Source: Arthrobacter dokdonellae
GTDB taxonomy: Bacteria > Actinomycetota > Actinomycetes > Actinomycetales > Micrococcaceae
Assembly (NCBI RefSeq): GCF_003268655.1
Contig: NZ_CP029642.1
Location: 3,596,001 to 3,660,000, forward strand
Length of the DNA stretch: 64,000 nt
Reading direction: 5' to 3'
Positions 1-8,503 of the stretch are shown one piece after another. Position numbers and translations under genes: made by a program. Each line of letters opens with the position of its first letter. The first letter of the stretch is position 1. The notes under the pieces are model-generated. The model worked only from the letters and a program-made list of their open reading frames with translations. It searched no databases and had not been told where the DNA came from.

Positions 1-690
1 CGGATCCGAGGAGACCACCACGGCGTCGGCCCCCAGTTCCAGGGCTGCCGACGACTTGCCCGCGGAGGTGGTGAACACGGTGACGGACGTGCCGAGCGCC
101 TTGGCGATCTTGACGGCCACGTGGCCCAGGCCACCGAGCCCCACCACCCCCACCGCGTCGCCGTCCTGGACGTCCAGGTAGCGCAGCGGCGAGTAGGTGG
201 TGATGCCCGCGCACAGCAGCGGTGCGACGCCGGCCGGGTCCAGTCCCGCGGGCACGTTCAGCACGTAGTTCTCGTCCACCACGATCGACGACGAGTAGCC
301 GCCCTGGGTGATGCCGCCGCCGTTGCGGCTGTCGGCCACGCCGTAGGTGCCGGTGTTCCCGTTTTCGCAGTACTGCTCGAAGCCTTCCAGGCAGGAGTCG
401 CATTCGCGGCAGGAGTCGACCATGCAGCCCACGCCCACCGTGTCTCCCACGGAAAAGGCCACCACGTCGGCGCCCGCCCGGGTGACGGTTCCGACAATTT
501 CGTGGCCGGGCACCAGCGGGTACTTCGCTGCCCCCCATTCGGAGCGGATGGTGTGCACGTCCGAGTGGCAGAGCCCGCAGAAATCGATGGCGATCTCCAC
601 GTCGTGCGCACCGGGCTCGCGGCGTTCAATGGTGCCCGCGTTGAGCCCGGACGTGGCGGACGTGGCTGCATATGCTTTCGCTTGCGTCAT
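1..690 (-). CDS. Zinc-dependent NAD(P) alcohol dehydrogenase (C-terminus cut off)
   Basis: The gene runs off the left edge, so only the first 230 residues are visible. They show the medium-chain zinc dehydrogenase pattern: catalytic-zinc motif CGLCHSD followed by PLVPGHE, the structural-zinc cysteine cluster (C-x5-C-x2-C-x2-C with a later C), and the glycine-rich Rossmann start VGLGGLGHVAVK. The family oxidises alcohols or reduces aldehydes with NAD(P), and this one resembles the cinnamyl-alcohol/YahK-type branch. The true substrate cannot be read from sequence. The ATG overlaps the stop of the upstream rhodanese gene as ATGA, so the two are probably translationally coupled. Confidence 0.88.
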   Translation of the reverse strand, partial: MTQAKAYAATSATSGLNAGTIERREPGAHDVEIAIDFCGLCHSDVHTIRSEWGAAKYPLVPGHEIVGTVTRAGADVVAFSVGDTVGVGCMVDSCRECDSCLEGFEQYCENGNTGTYGVADSRNGGGITQGGYSSSIVVDENYVLNVPAGLDPAGVAPLLCAGITTYSPLRYLDVQDGDAVGVVGLGGLGHVAVKIAKALGTSVTVFTTSAGKSSAALELGADAVVVSSDP

Positions 691-1532
691 GGTTCAACCC
701 TATCGCCCCCGGCACCGGTCGCCACGGGACGTTCGGGCCGGTTTGACCACGCGGACCACGAGCCCGGATACAGCGCGGCCGTGAACCCGGCAATTTCCAG
801 CGCCGCAATCTGGTGGGCCGCAGTCACGCCGGATCCGCAGTACACGGCGACCTCGCCGCCCTCGGCCACGCCCAGCGCCGCAAATCGCGCCCGCAGCTCC
901 GCCGCCGGCAGGAACGTGGCATCCGCCGCCAGGTTCTGCGCGGTCGGCGCGCTCACGGCACCCGGAATGTGCCCGGCCCGGGGGTCCACCGGCTCGGTTT
1001 CGCCCCGGTACCGCTCCCCCGCCCGGGCGTCCAGAAGGATGCCGGTCCAGTCCGCCGCGCCGTCCGTGTCCACCGTGGCCCGCGCCCCGAAATGTACGAC
1101 GGCGTCCCCCGTCTCCGCCTGTTCCTCCCCTTGGGCGAGCGCAAGGTGGGCGGCGCGCCAGGCCGCCAGGCCGCCGTCGAGCAGGTAGACGTGGTCGATG
1201 CCCGCGTGGCCCAACAGCCACCAGGCGCGGGCAGCGGCGGTGGCACCGGCGTCGTCGTAGGCCACCACGGTGTCCCCGGCGTTGATGCCCCAGCGCCGCA
1301 CGGAAGCCTGGAAGTCAGCCTCGGCGGGCAGCGGGTGCCGGCCGTCGCGCGGTTCCCCGTGGCCGGCGAGCTCCGTGCCAAGGTCCACGAAGACGGCGCC
1401 CGGAATGTGGCCCGCAAGGTAGTGCCGGCGCCCGTGCGGGTCGCCCAGGACCCAGCGGACGTCGAGCAGGACGGTTCTCGCGCCGGCGGGCAGGCGCTGC
1501 TGTAGTTCGGCAACGCTAATCAACACGGTCAT
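687..1532 (-). CDS. sseA: Thiosulfate/3-mercaptopyruvate sulfurtransferase (two-domain rhodanese)
   Basis: 281 residues, the usual size of a tandem rhodanese. The N-terminal inactive domain begins near residue 5 ([12 protein letters not shown]), and the second domain carries the catalytic loop [10 protein letters not shown] with the active-site cysteine. Family members move sulfane sulfur from thiosulfate or 3-mercaptopyruvate to cyanide or other thiols. The ATG giving MTVLIS was chosen because upstream in-frame codons run into the divergent promoter region. It lies back to back with a cysteine desulfhydrase-like gene and overlaps the following dehydrogenase by four bases. Donor specificity (SseA type against thiosulfate type) is inferred, not proven. 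Confidence 0.88.
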   Translation of the reverse strand: MTVLISVAELQQRLPAGARTVLLDVRWVLGDPHGRRHYLAGHIPGAVFVDLGTELAGHGEPRDGRHPLPAEADFQASVRRWGINAGDTVVAYDDAGATAAARAWWLLGHAGIDHVYLLDGGLAAWRAAHLALAQGEEQAETGDAVVHFGARATVDTDGAADWTGILLDARAGERYRGETEPVDPRAGHIPGAVSAPTAQNLAADATFLPAAELRARFAALGVAEGGEVAVYCGSGVTAAHQIAALEIAGFTAALYPGSWSAWSNRPERPVATGAGGDRVEP

Positions 1533-1625
1533 GTGTTGCTCCCTTGCAGTGGCATGGTTGTTTGCCTCAAATCTATCCCCGGCCGGGCCCGGAGCGCCGC
1601 AGCGCGGGCGCGCTACGCTGGCTTC

Positions 1626-2708
1626 ATGACAACACAGCAAGCGGCGCGATGGTCCTGGACGCACCAGGCGATGCGGAAGGTCCAGGCGGAGAACAACCGC
1701 AGCGCGGACACGCACCTGTACAAGGTGGAGCTGCCGCCGCGGTGGGGCGTTGACCTGTATGTGAAGGACGAATCATGCCACCGCACCGGCAGCCTCAAGC
1801 ACCGCCTGGCCCGCTCCCTCTTCCTGTTTGCGCTCGTCAACGGTTGGATCCACGAGGGCACCACCGTGGTGGAGGCCAGTTCGGGCAGCACGGCCGTCTC
1901 CGAGGCCTACTTTGCCCAGCTGCTGGGGCTGGACTTTGTGGCGGTCATGACCGGCGGCACCAGCCCGGAAAAGATCGCCCTGATTGAGAGTTTCGGCGGT
2001 CGCTGCCGCTTTGTGGACAAGGCCGACCAGGTCTATTCGGCGGCGGCGGCCATGGCCGCCGAGTGCAACGGGCACTACATGGACCAGTTCACCTACGCCG
2101 AGCGGGCCACGGACTGGCGAGGCAACAACAACATCGCCGAGTCCATCTTCAGCCAGATCTCCCATGAACGCTTCCCGGAGCCGTCGTGGGTGGTGGTTGG
2201 CGCCGGGACGGGCGGCACCTCGGCCACGATCGGCCGGTACATCCGCTATCACGGACACTCGACGCGGCTGGCCGTGGTGGACCCCGAGGGATCGGCGTTT
2301 TACCCGGCCTGGCAGTCCGGGGACCTGTCGGTCGTGACGGGCACGTCGTCCCGCATCGAGGGGATCGGCCGGCCGCGGGTGGAGCCCAGCTTCGTGCCCG
2401 GGGTCATCGACGCCATGGTCCAGGTGCCCGACGCCGCCTCCGTGGCCGCCATGCTGCACTTCACCGAGCTGACCGGGCTGCACGCCGGCCCCTCCACCGG
2501 CACCAACCTGTGGGGCGTGTGGCAGCTGGTGGCGGACATGGTGGCGGCCGGGGAACAGGGCAGCATCGTCACGCTCATGTGCGACGGCGGCGAACGGTAC
2601 GCCGGCAGCTACAACAACGCGGCGTGGCTGGCCGCCAAGGGGCTTGGCCCCGAGCCGCATCTGGACTCCATCCGCGCGTTTTTCGAGACCGGAGTCTGGG
2701 CGGGCTAG
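1626..2708 (+). CDS. cds1: PLP-dependent cysteine synthase-fold enzyme, Cds1-like L-cysteine desulfhydrase
   Basis: 360 residues of the fold-type II PLP (cysteine synthase/CBS) family. The PLP lysine lies in [12 protein letters not shown] (about residue 60), followed by the substrate loop [13 protein letters not shown] and the phosphate-binding [15 protein letters not shown]. These blocks, with NNNIAESIF and [15 protein letters not shown], match what I recall of mycobacterial Cds1 (Rv3684), which breaks cysteine into pyruvate, sulfide and ammonia. The ATG at 1626 was preferred over an upstream GTG because homology starts there. It is divergent from a rhodanese, with 93 bp between them, so both may serve sulfide/sulfane-sulfur handling. 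Confidence 0.85.
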   Translation: MTTQQAARWSWTHQAMRKVQAENNRSADTHLYKVELPPRWGVDLYVKDESCHRTGSLKHRLARSLFLFALVNGWIHEGTTVVEASSGSTAVSEAYFAQLLGLDFVAVMTGGTSPEKIALIESFGGRCRFVDKADQVYSAAAAMAAECNGHYMDQFTYAERATDWRGNNNIAESIFSQISHERFPEPSWVVVGAGTGGTSATIGRYIRYHGHSTRLAVVDPEGSAFYPAWQSGDLSVVTGTSSRIEGIGRPRVEPSFVPGVIDAMVQVPDAASVAAMLHFTELTGLHAGPSTGTNLWGVWQLVADMVAAGEQGSIVTLMCDGGERYAGSYNNAAWLAAKGLGPEPHLDSIRAFFETGVWAG

Positions 2709-2743
2709 GCATGCGCGGCCGGCGGCGTGCCAAGCTGGCGGGG

Positions 2744-3400
2744 CTAAAGCTCGACCGACTCCCCGGGCGCCAAGTGCCTAAAGTCAGTGCCGTGCTCTGC
2801 GCCGACGCGGGCGATGTGCGACTCGGTGAAGCCCAGGCCCGTCTCATTGAGCAGCCCGTCATGGATCTGGAAGGCCCTGGGCGCGCGCACGGACACCACA
2901 AAGTCCACCACCTCGGCCACCTTGGACCACGGCGCATGCACCGGGACCAGCAGCGTGTCCACCTGGACCCCGGGCGGAACGATCAGGGAATCGCCCGGGT
3001 GGTAGACGGCGTCGTCCACCAGGAAGCCCACGTTGGCGACCACGGGGATCGACGGGTGGATCAGGGCGTGCTGTCCGCCAAAGCAGCGGATCGTGAAGCC
3101 GGCGGTGGTGAAGGTGTCGCCGGCGGCGGCGCTGTGGACCTGACCGGACGTCTGGGGCGCGGCGGCGCGCAGGGCGTCCGCCACCACGGCCGGAGCGTGG
3201 ACGGGCGTGCCGGGGTTGGCGGCAAGGGCGGCCAGGACGGCATCCTGGTCGATGTGGTCGGCGTGCTCGTGGGTGATGAGGATGGCGTCGGCTCCGGCGA
3301 GCGCCAGGTCCGTTTCGGAGAACGTGCCTGGGTCGAGGACCACAACGCGGCCTTCTTTTTCAATCCGGACACAGGCGTGGGTGTATTTGGTCAGCAACAT
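2744..3400 (-). CDS. MBL-fold metal-dependent hydrolase
   Basis: 218 residues beginning MLLTKYTHACVRIE. The zinc-binding signature HEHADHID lies at about residues 45-52, with later metal ligands in GGQHALIH, YHPGDS and VHAPWSK. This is the UlaG/YtnP-like small MBL group often annotated as a putative Zn-dependent hydrolase; the substrate is unknown. It is convergent with the Cds1-like gene and divergent from the Fur-family regulator, which starts 147 bp away. Nothing else in the context points to a pathway. Confidence 0.85.
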   Translation of the reverse strand: MLLTKYTHACVRIEKEGRVVVLDPGTFSETDLALAGADAILITHEHADHIDQDAVLAALAANPGTPVHAPAVVADALRAAAPQTSGQVHSAAAGDTFTTAGFTIRCFGGQHALIHPSIPVVANVGFLVDDAVYHPGDSLIVPPGVQVDTLLVPVHAPWSKVAEVVDFVVSVRAPRAFQIHDGLLNETGLGFTESHIARVGAEHGTDFRHLAPGESVEL

Positions 3401-3546
3401 GGTGCCAGCTTATGCCTGCCGCAACACCGCACCAAGGCGGCTCCGGACGGCACCGGGCGGCACGCCACGGTGTGGAGTTGCACGGTGCGCTAGGCTGTTT
3501 AACTGGATGGAACGCGACGGCAAAGCAGTGAAAGCAGGTTGGACGC

Positions 3547-3954
3547 ATGTCGGAAGTGCCGGTCAAGGAGCAGCGCGTCACCAAGCAGCGCCTGGCCATC
3601 AGCGCCGCATTGGATGGCCTGGCGGACTTCGTCAGCACCCAGGAACTGCACCGCCTCCTGCACGAACGGGACGTCCGGGTGTCGCTGGCCACCACCTACC
3701 GGATCCTGGCGTCCATGGCCGAGGAAGGCCTGGTGGACACCCTGCGCAACGGCGAGGGCGAGGCCGTGTACCGGCGATGCTCGGCCACCAGCCACCACCA
3801 CCACCTGCTGTGCCGCAACTGCGGAAAGACCGTGGAGGTGGAGGCTCCGGCGGTGGAAAGCTGGGCCGCACGGATCGCCAAGGACAACGGCTTCACCCAG
3901 GTCCAGCACACCGTGGAAATATACGGACTGTGCCCGGAGTGCGCCGCCGCCTGA
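3547..3954 (+). CDS. zur: Fur-family metal-responsive repressor, probably Zur
   Basis: 135 residues with the Fur layout: winged-helix DNA-binding half (about 10-80, with TTYRILASMAEEGLVDTL), then a dimerisation half. Two CxxC pairs, C89/C92 and C129/C132, form the structural zinc site, and a run of four histidines (83-86) lies at the metal-sensing hinge. I call it Zur rather than Fur because a ZnuABC-type importer lies 1.7 kb downstream with AT-rich palindromes in front of it. That functional assignment is inference; Fur or PerR-like sensing is possible. Confidence 0.82.
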   Translation: MSEVPVKEQRVTKQRLAISAALDGLADFVSTQELHRLLHERDVRVSLATTYRILASMAEEGLVDTLRNGEGEAVYRRCSATSHHHHLLCRNCGKTVEVEAPAVESWAARIAKDNGFTQVQHTVEIYGLCPECAAA

Positions 3955-3966
3955 CGTAGGGGCCCC

Positions 3967-4037
3967 GCAGCTTATGCACACGCCAGCCCAGGGCTTCGGC
4001 GCATAAGAGCCCCGACGCAGCTTATGCGCACGCCAGC
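3967..4037. repeat. 21-bp direct repeat in a convergent gap
   Basis: A 21-bp segment beginning GCAGCTTATGC occurs at 3967-3987 and again at 4017-4037 with one mismatch. The gap lies between the converging ends of zur and the lipase-maturation-factor gene. The second copy also pairs with a sequence between the two copies (see the hairpin at 3999-4029). No coding content was seen in 3955-4119. Confidence 0.7.
3999..4029. terminator. Possible bidirectional terminator hairpin
   Basis: A perfect 9-bp stem, GCGCATAAG (3999-4007) with CTTATGCGC (4021-4029), encloses a 13-nt loop between two convergent genes. There is no U-tract, so a role in termination is suggested by position only. Confidence 0.4.
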
Positions 4038-4119
4038 TCTGCGAAGCCTGCGCAGCTTGTCCACTGGCGCAGCTCCCTACACGCGCACGGCGCGTCATCG
4101 TCGGGCGGGGGCCCGACGC

Positions 4120-5562
4120 TCACCCGCTGCGGCTGATGGGCGGCACAAAGTCGCCCAGCGGCTCGCGCACCCACCAGTCACCCGTCTCGCGGCGCTGGCG
4201 CCAGGTGGTGAAGCGGCAGCTGAACACGCGCGCCCGCACCCACGCCGGCCGCTCGCCGCCAAACGGGTCGCGGCGCAGCAGCTTCAAGGTGGCCGGGTCG
4301 GCGTCCAGCAGCTTGTTCAGGAAGGGCACAAACCAGTTCAGTCCCGGCGAACCCAACGCCAGGAACCACATGAGCCAGTCGAGCCGCAGGTGGTAGGGCG
4401 CAAATTGGCGTGGCATGCGGCCCGGATCCCCCGGTTTGCCCCGGAAGCCGTACTCCAGCCACGGCCCGGTCTCGGGATCCCCGGCGGTCCCCTCGACCAC
4501 CACCTCGTAGCGTTCGCGCGTGATGGAACCAAACGCGCCGTAGGCATTCGCCAGCCGCCACCGGTTGAAGCTGCCGTTCATCACCTGGTTCCGGGAGAAC
4601 AGGTTCCGCAGCGGCCACCAGCTCAGCGCCAGCATCAGCACCCCCATGGCCAGCACGACGACGGCGAACCAGGCCGGCATTCCCAGCACCCCTTCCGCCG
4701 TGCCGGCCCCCGCTGCACCCGCCGGAAAGACCGCCAGCGCCGGCGTGGACACCGCGGAAAAGGCCAGGATGATGGTGATGGCATTCAGCCACGCAAAGTT
4801 CCCTGAAAGCACCAGCCAGCACTGCGTGGCGATGATGACGACGGCGGCCACGGTGGCCACCGGCTGCGGGGCGAACAGGAAAAACGGCACCACCAGCTGC
4901 GCGACGTGGTTGCCGAGCACCTCGGCCTTGTGCAGCGGCTTGGGCAGGTGGTGGAACCACCAGCTCAGCGGGTTGGGCATGGGCTGGGTCTCGTGGTGGT
5001 AGTACAGCGCCGTCAAGTCACGCCACGCGGGGTCGCCGCGCATCTTGATCAGTCCGGCGCCAAACTCCAGCCGGAACACCAGCCAGCGGAGGGCAAACAA
5101 GGTGATGGCCGGCGTCGTGGTCTGGTCAGAGCCCAGGAAGGCGGTCACAAAGCCGGCCTCCAGCAGCAGGATTTCCCAGCCGAACCCGTAAAACACCTGT
5201 CCGACGTTGACGATCGACATGTACAGCAGCCACATCGCCGCAAACACCAGCAGGGGCACCCAGGCCGGCCCGCGCTGGGGAAGCCCCGCCACCACCGAGA
5301 GTCCCAGCACGGCGCCCGTCCACGCCACGGCGCGCAGGAGCCGGTCCGAGTACCGCCATCGAAAGAGCGTGGGGCCGGGAAGGCGCACCACGCGGGCCAG
5401 GTAACGCGGCACGGGCAGCAGGCCGTGCTCGCCCAGCAGCGCCGGGAACTGCAGGGCGCCTGAGACAAAGGCAATGACAAAGATGGCCGCGACGCCGCGC
5501 TGGAGCACAAGCCGCCCCAGCCCGAAGTCCGCAGTGCCAAACCAGCCGCCCAACCAGTCCAT
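4120..5562 (-). CDS. Lipase maturation factor family membrane protein
   Basis: 480 residues with about eight hydrophobic helices in the first 320 positions, then a soluble C-terminal third. The blocks FALRWLVFRLEFGAGLIKMRGD, WRDLTALYYHHETQPMPNPLSW and YHLRLDWLMWFLALGSPG are typical of the LMF1/LMF2 family. In animals LMF1 is an ER chaperone for lipase folding; in bacteria the role is unknown, although an envelope location is expected from the helices. The ATG giving MDWLGG opens directly before the first helix. It follows the znu operon on the same strand after an 82-bp gap, with no obvious functional link to zinc. Confidence 0.85.
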   Translation of the reverse strand: MDWLGGWFGTADFGLGRLVLQRGVAAIFVIAFVSGALQFPALLGEHGLLPVPRYLARVVRLPGPTLFRWRYSDRLLRAVAWTGAVLGLSVVAGLPQRGPAWVPLLVFAAMWLLYMSIVNVGQVFYGFGWEILLLEAGFVTAFLGSDQTTTPAITLFALRWLVFRLEFGAGLIKMRGDPAWRDLTALYYHHETQPMPNPLSWWFHHLPKPLHKAEVLGNHVAQLVVPFFLFAPQPVATVAAVVIIATQCWLVLSGNFAWLNAITIILAFSAVSTPALAVFPAGAAGAGTAEGVLGMPAWFAVVVLAMGVLMLALSWWPLRNLFSRNQVMNGSFNRWRLANAYGAFGSITRERYEVVVEGTAGDPETGPWLEYGFRGKPGDPGRMPRQFAPYHLRLDWLMWFLALGSPGLNWFVPFLNKLLDADPATLKLLRRDPFGGERPAWVRARVFSCRFTTWRQRRETGDWWVREPLGDFVPPISRSG

Positions 5563-5644
5563 GCACCCACGCTAGACCCTGGAGCTGCGCCGCGTCAGCC
5601 CGCGGCGCGCAGGAAGCACGGCTGCGTGCGCATAGCGGCGGGCC

Positions 5645-6529
5645 CTAGGCGTGCGCAGGAGGCGCCGCGGCCCGCGCCGTCCAGCCCCGCCGCCGCCGCA
5701 ATGCGCCCAGCGCACGGCATACAAGGTAGATCACGAACGACAACGTGGTCACGTACGGCGAAATGGGGATGCGCCCGCCCAGCGCCAGCATGATCCCGCC
5801 CACCGTGGCAAGCATGGCAAAGGCGACGCTGAGCAGCACCACCATTCGCGGCGCGGCCGTCACCTGCAGGGCCGCGGCGGCCGGGGTGATGAGCAGGGCC
5901 AGCACCAGCAGCGCACCCACCACCTGGATGGACAGCGCGACCGAAATCCCCAACAGGAACATGAACGCCACCGACAGCGTCCGGACCGGAACGCCGCGTG
6001 CGGCGGCAATGTCCGGATCGGCACTGGCAAAGGTCAGCGGCCGCCAAATGAGCACCAGCCCGGCAATGACCACCAGCGCCGTCACCGCCAGGGCGGACAA
6101 CTGGGTCGAGTCCACGGAGACGATCTGACCGGTGAGCAGGCCGAACTTGTTGGCCGCCCGCCCCTGGTAGAGCGACAGGAACAGGATGCCCAGGCCCAGC
6201 CCAAAGGGCATGATGACGCCAATGACCGAATTCCTCCCGCGCGCCCGCACGCCCATCACGCCGAGCAGCAGCGCCGCGAGCACGGAGCCGACCAGGGAGC
6301 CGAAGATGACGTCGGCGCCCACCAGCAGGGCAAACGACGCGCCGGCAAAGGACAGCTCGGCGATGCCGTGGACGGCGAAGGCGAGATCGCGCATCATGAC
6401 GAAGGTGCCGATCAAACCGCCCACCAGGCCCAGGATGGCGCCGGCCAGCAGGGAGTCGCGGAACAGCGGCAGCAGTTCGGCATAGTCGGTGAAGTTGAAC
6501 ACCGCGCTGGTGAAGTCCGCCCAGCTCAT
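5645..6529 (-). CDS. znuB: Zinc/manganese-type ABC importer, permease
   Basis: 294 residues and about eight or nine transmembrane helices, with the ABC-3 family feel (MMRDLAFAVHGIAELSFAGA, VIGVIMPFGLGLGILFLSLYQGRA). It forms the membrane channel of a cluster A-I metal importer. Its ATG overlaps the stop of the ATPase gene as ATGA, and that gene overlaps the binding protein in the same way, so the three form one tightly coupled operon. Zinc rather than manganese is inferred from the nearby Fur/Zur-type regulator and the operator-like palindromes upstream. Confidence 0.88.
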   Translation of the reverse strand: MSWADFTSAVFNFTDYAELLPLFRDSLLAGAILGLVGGLIGTFVMMRDLAFAVHGIAELSFAGASFALLVGADVIFGSLVGSVLAALLLGVMGVRARGRNSVIGVIMPFGLGLGILFLSLYQGRAANKFGLLTGQIVSVDSTQLSALAVTALVVIAGLVLIWRPLTFASADPDIAAARGVPVRTLSVAFMFLLGISVALSIQVVGALLVLALLITPAAAALQVTAAPRMVVLLSVAFAMLATVGGIMLALGGRIPISPYVTTLSFVIYLVCRALGALRRRRGWTARAAAPPAHA

Positions 6530-7437
6530 GCGCCGTCCCCCATCCCGGCCGCCAGTCCGTCCCGCGCTCCGTCCAGGGGTGCGTCCAGGGCTGCGTCCGC
6601 CGCCAGCACTTCCGGGTGCCCGTCAAGAACGGCCTGGGGCATGCCCACCACCACGATCCGGCCGTTGCTGTGGAGCACCTCAACGTGCGTTCCGTACAAC
6701 TTCGAAAGCACCGTGGTGGTCATGACCTCGTCCGGGGTGCCGATGGTGAAGCGGCCCCCGGCCAGGTACAGCACCCGGTCCACGTGCTTGAGGATCGGGT
6801 TGATCTCATGCGTGACAAAGACGACGGCGGTCCCGTTGGCCTTGGCCTGGCGCCCCACCAGCGCGCTGACTGCCTTTTGGTGGTGGAGGTCCAGCGACAG
6901 CAACGGTTCGTCACACAGCAGGACCCGTGGGTCGGGCGCCAGGGCCTGGGCAATGCGCAGCCGCTGCTGTTCACCGCCGGACAGCAGGCCCACGGGGATC
7001 CTGGCGTACGGCGTTGCGCCCACTTGTGCCAGGAGTTCGTCAACGCGGCGGCGGTAGGAGCGCCCGCGGATCCGGATGCCCCATTTGTGCCCGTCCACGC
7101 CCAGTCCCACCAGGTCGCGGGCGCGCAGGGGCGTGTCCGGGGCAAAGTGCTTTTGCTGGGGGACGTAGCCGATGCCGCGGTGCCCCCGCCGGGCGGGTTC
7201 GCCGTCGACTGTCAGGGTCCCGGCGCTCAGGGGGGCCAGGCCCAGCAGGACCTTCAGGAAGCTGGTCTTGCCGCTGCCGTTGGCGCCCAGCACGGCCAGG
7301 AATTCGCCCGGGGCAACGTCCAGGTCCAGCCCGTCCCAGAGCACCCGGTTTCCGTAGGCGAGCCTGGCGCCGCGCAGGCTGACGGCGGGTTGCCCGGCGG
7401 GATCCACGGGCGGGAGGGTGTGGACGGCCGGGCTCAC
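6526..7437 (-). CDS. znuC: Zinc-type ABC importer, ATP-binding protein
   Basis: 303 residues. Walker A is GANGSGKTS (about residue 50), the signature is LLSGGEQQRLRIAQAL, Walker B is VLLCDEPLLSLD, and the switch histidine lies in VVFVTHEINP. It energises metal uptake through the permease encoded next. It is longer than a typical ZnuC (about 250) because of an N-terminal lead of about 20 residues and a C-terminal tail rich in Ala/Asp. The C-terminal segment VLHSNGRIVVVGMPQ is typical of the Mn/Zn importer ATPases. Confidence 0.9.
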   Translation of the reverse strand: MSPAVHTLPPVDPAGQPAVSLRGARLAYGNRVLWDGLDLDVAPGEFLAVLGANGSGKTSFLKVLLGLAPLSAGTLTVDGEPARRGHRGIGYVPQQKHFAPDTPLRARDLVGLGVDGHKWGIRIRGRSYRRRVDELLAQVGATPYARIPVGLLSGGEQQRLRIAQALAPDPRVLLCDEPLLSLDLHHQKAVSALVGRQAKANGTAVVFVTHEINPILKHVDRVLYLAGGRFTIGTPDEVMTTTVLSKLYGTHVEVLHSNGRIVVVGMPQAVLDGHPEVLAADAALDAPLDGARDGLAAGMGDGA

Positions 7438-8366
7438 TTGGCGGTGGCCTTGGAATGCGTCAGGGCCCGGGCGATGTTGGCCGTGTTGGCGCCCATCCAG
7501 GTCAGGTAGCTGTCCCCGGCCGGCAGGGTTTCGGCGAAGTCCACTACGGGGACGCCGGCCGTCTGGGCTGCCTTCTTGACCTCCAGGGTCTGCGGGCCCT
7601 CCGTTTGCTCGTTGTACGCGAGCAGGTCCACGGTTCCGGAACTCATGAGTGCCACTGTATCGTGAAGGACCGCCGTGGGGACGTCGGAGCCGTTTTCAAT
7701 GGCGGTGCTGAACGCGGCCGGGGTCTTGTTGACAAGCCCGGCCTCCGCGAGCAGGTAGAGCGGCACGGGTTCGGTGATGGCGGCGGTGGCGCCCGGATGC
7801 GCCGACTTCACTGCTGACAGCTTGGCCTCCAGCCCGTTCAGCCCTTCCTTGAATGCCGCGGCGTTTGCCGTAAAGGTGCGTGCATGGGCGGGTTCCAGCG
7901 CGGCAAAGCGCCTGGCGAGCTCGTCGGCCAGCGTGGACACGGCCGGCAACGAGTACCAGACATGCTCGTTGAAGTCGGCCCCCTTGTCCAGGCCGGACAG
8001 CTCGCTGGCGTTGACCACCTTGGCCGGGTCCAGGACGCCGCTGGCGAGCCGGCTGAAGAAGTCGTCGTAGCCGCCGCCGTTTTCAATGCCGACGGCGGCC
8101 TTGGAGACGGCCAGCTTGTCCTGCGCCGTGGCCTCGTAGGAGTGCGGGTCGGCGTCGGGACGGTCAATGATGGAATGCACATCCACGGCGTCCCCTCCCA
8201 CGGCCTCGGCAATGCTGCCATAGACGTTGGTGGAGGCCACCACGTCAATTTTGCCGCCGCCGGCCTGGGTGGCCGTCGCGGCGTTCGAACCGCTCCCGCA
8301 GGCGCCCAGCGCCAAGGTGGCGGCAACGGCGAGTCCAAGGGTCAGGGTCGTGCGGCGAAATGGCAT
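7434..8366 (-). CDS. znuA: Metal ABC transporter substrate-binding lipoprotein
   Basis: 310 residues. A lipoprotein signal ends in LALGAC, whose cysteine (about residue 23) would be lipidated, followed by a Gly/Ser/Ala linker. The cluster A-I metal-binding protein pattern follows, with metal-ligand regions around DPHSYEAT and NEHVWYSLPAV and the acidic FAETLPAGDSYLTWM near the C-terminus. It lacks the long His-rich loop of many ZnuA proteins, so manganese cannot be excluded. It is the first gene of the znuA-C-B operon, and its upstream region carries two operator-like AT-rich palindromes. Confidence 0.9.
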   Translation of the reverse strand: MPFRRTTLTLGLAVAATLALGACGSGSNAATATQAGGGKIDVVASTNVYGSIAEAVGGDAVDVHSIIDRPDADPHSYEATAQDKLAVSKAAVGIENGGGYDDFFSRLASGVLDPAKVVNASELSGLDKGADFNEHVWYSLPAVSTLADELARRFAALEPAHARTFTANAAAFKEGLNGLEAKLSAVKSAHPGATAAITEPVPLYLLAEAGLVNKTPAAFSTAIENGSDVPTAVLHDTVALMSSGTVDLLAYNEQTEGPQTLEVKKAAQTAGVPVVDFAETLPAGDSYLTWMGANTANIARALTHSKATAK

Positions 8367-8388
8367 GCGAAGGTCCTTTAGGAGACGC

Positions 8389-8450
8389 TAATGAGAATAA
8401 TTACTAATAACTCCAGTCCTAGCCTAACCCATATTAGGAATGATTCGCAT
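8389..8450 (-). promoter_or_regulatory. Candidate Zur boxes in front of the znu operon
   Basis: The DNA just upstream of znuA is strikingly AT-rich for this genome. It holds an imperfect palindrome TAATGAGAATAATTACTA (8389-8406) and a second element with a perfect GAATGATTC core (8438-8446). Zur boxes in actinobacteria centre on an AATGATT-like palindrome, so both are reasonable Zur sites. Assignment rests on similarity and position only. Confidence 0.55.
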
Positions 8451-8503
8451 CAAGCCTGGTCGGCCGCCTCAGCCGCTGGCGCCATGTGCCGGCACTGTCC
8501 GGG

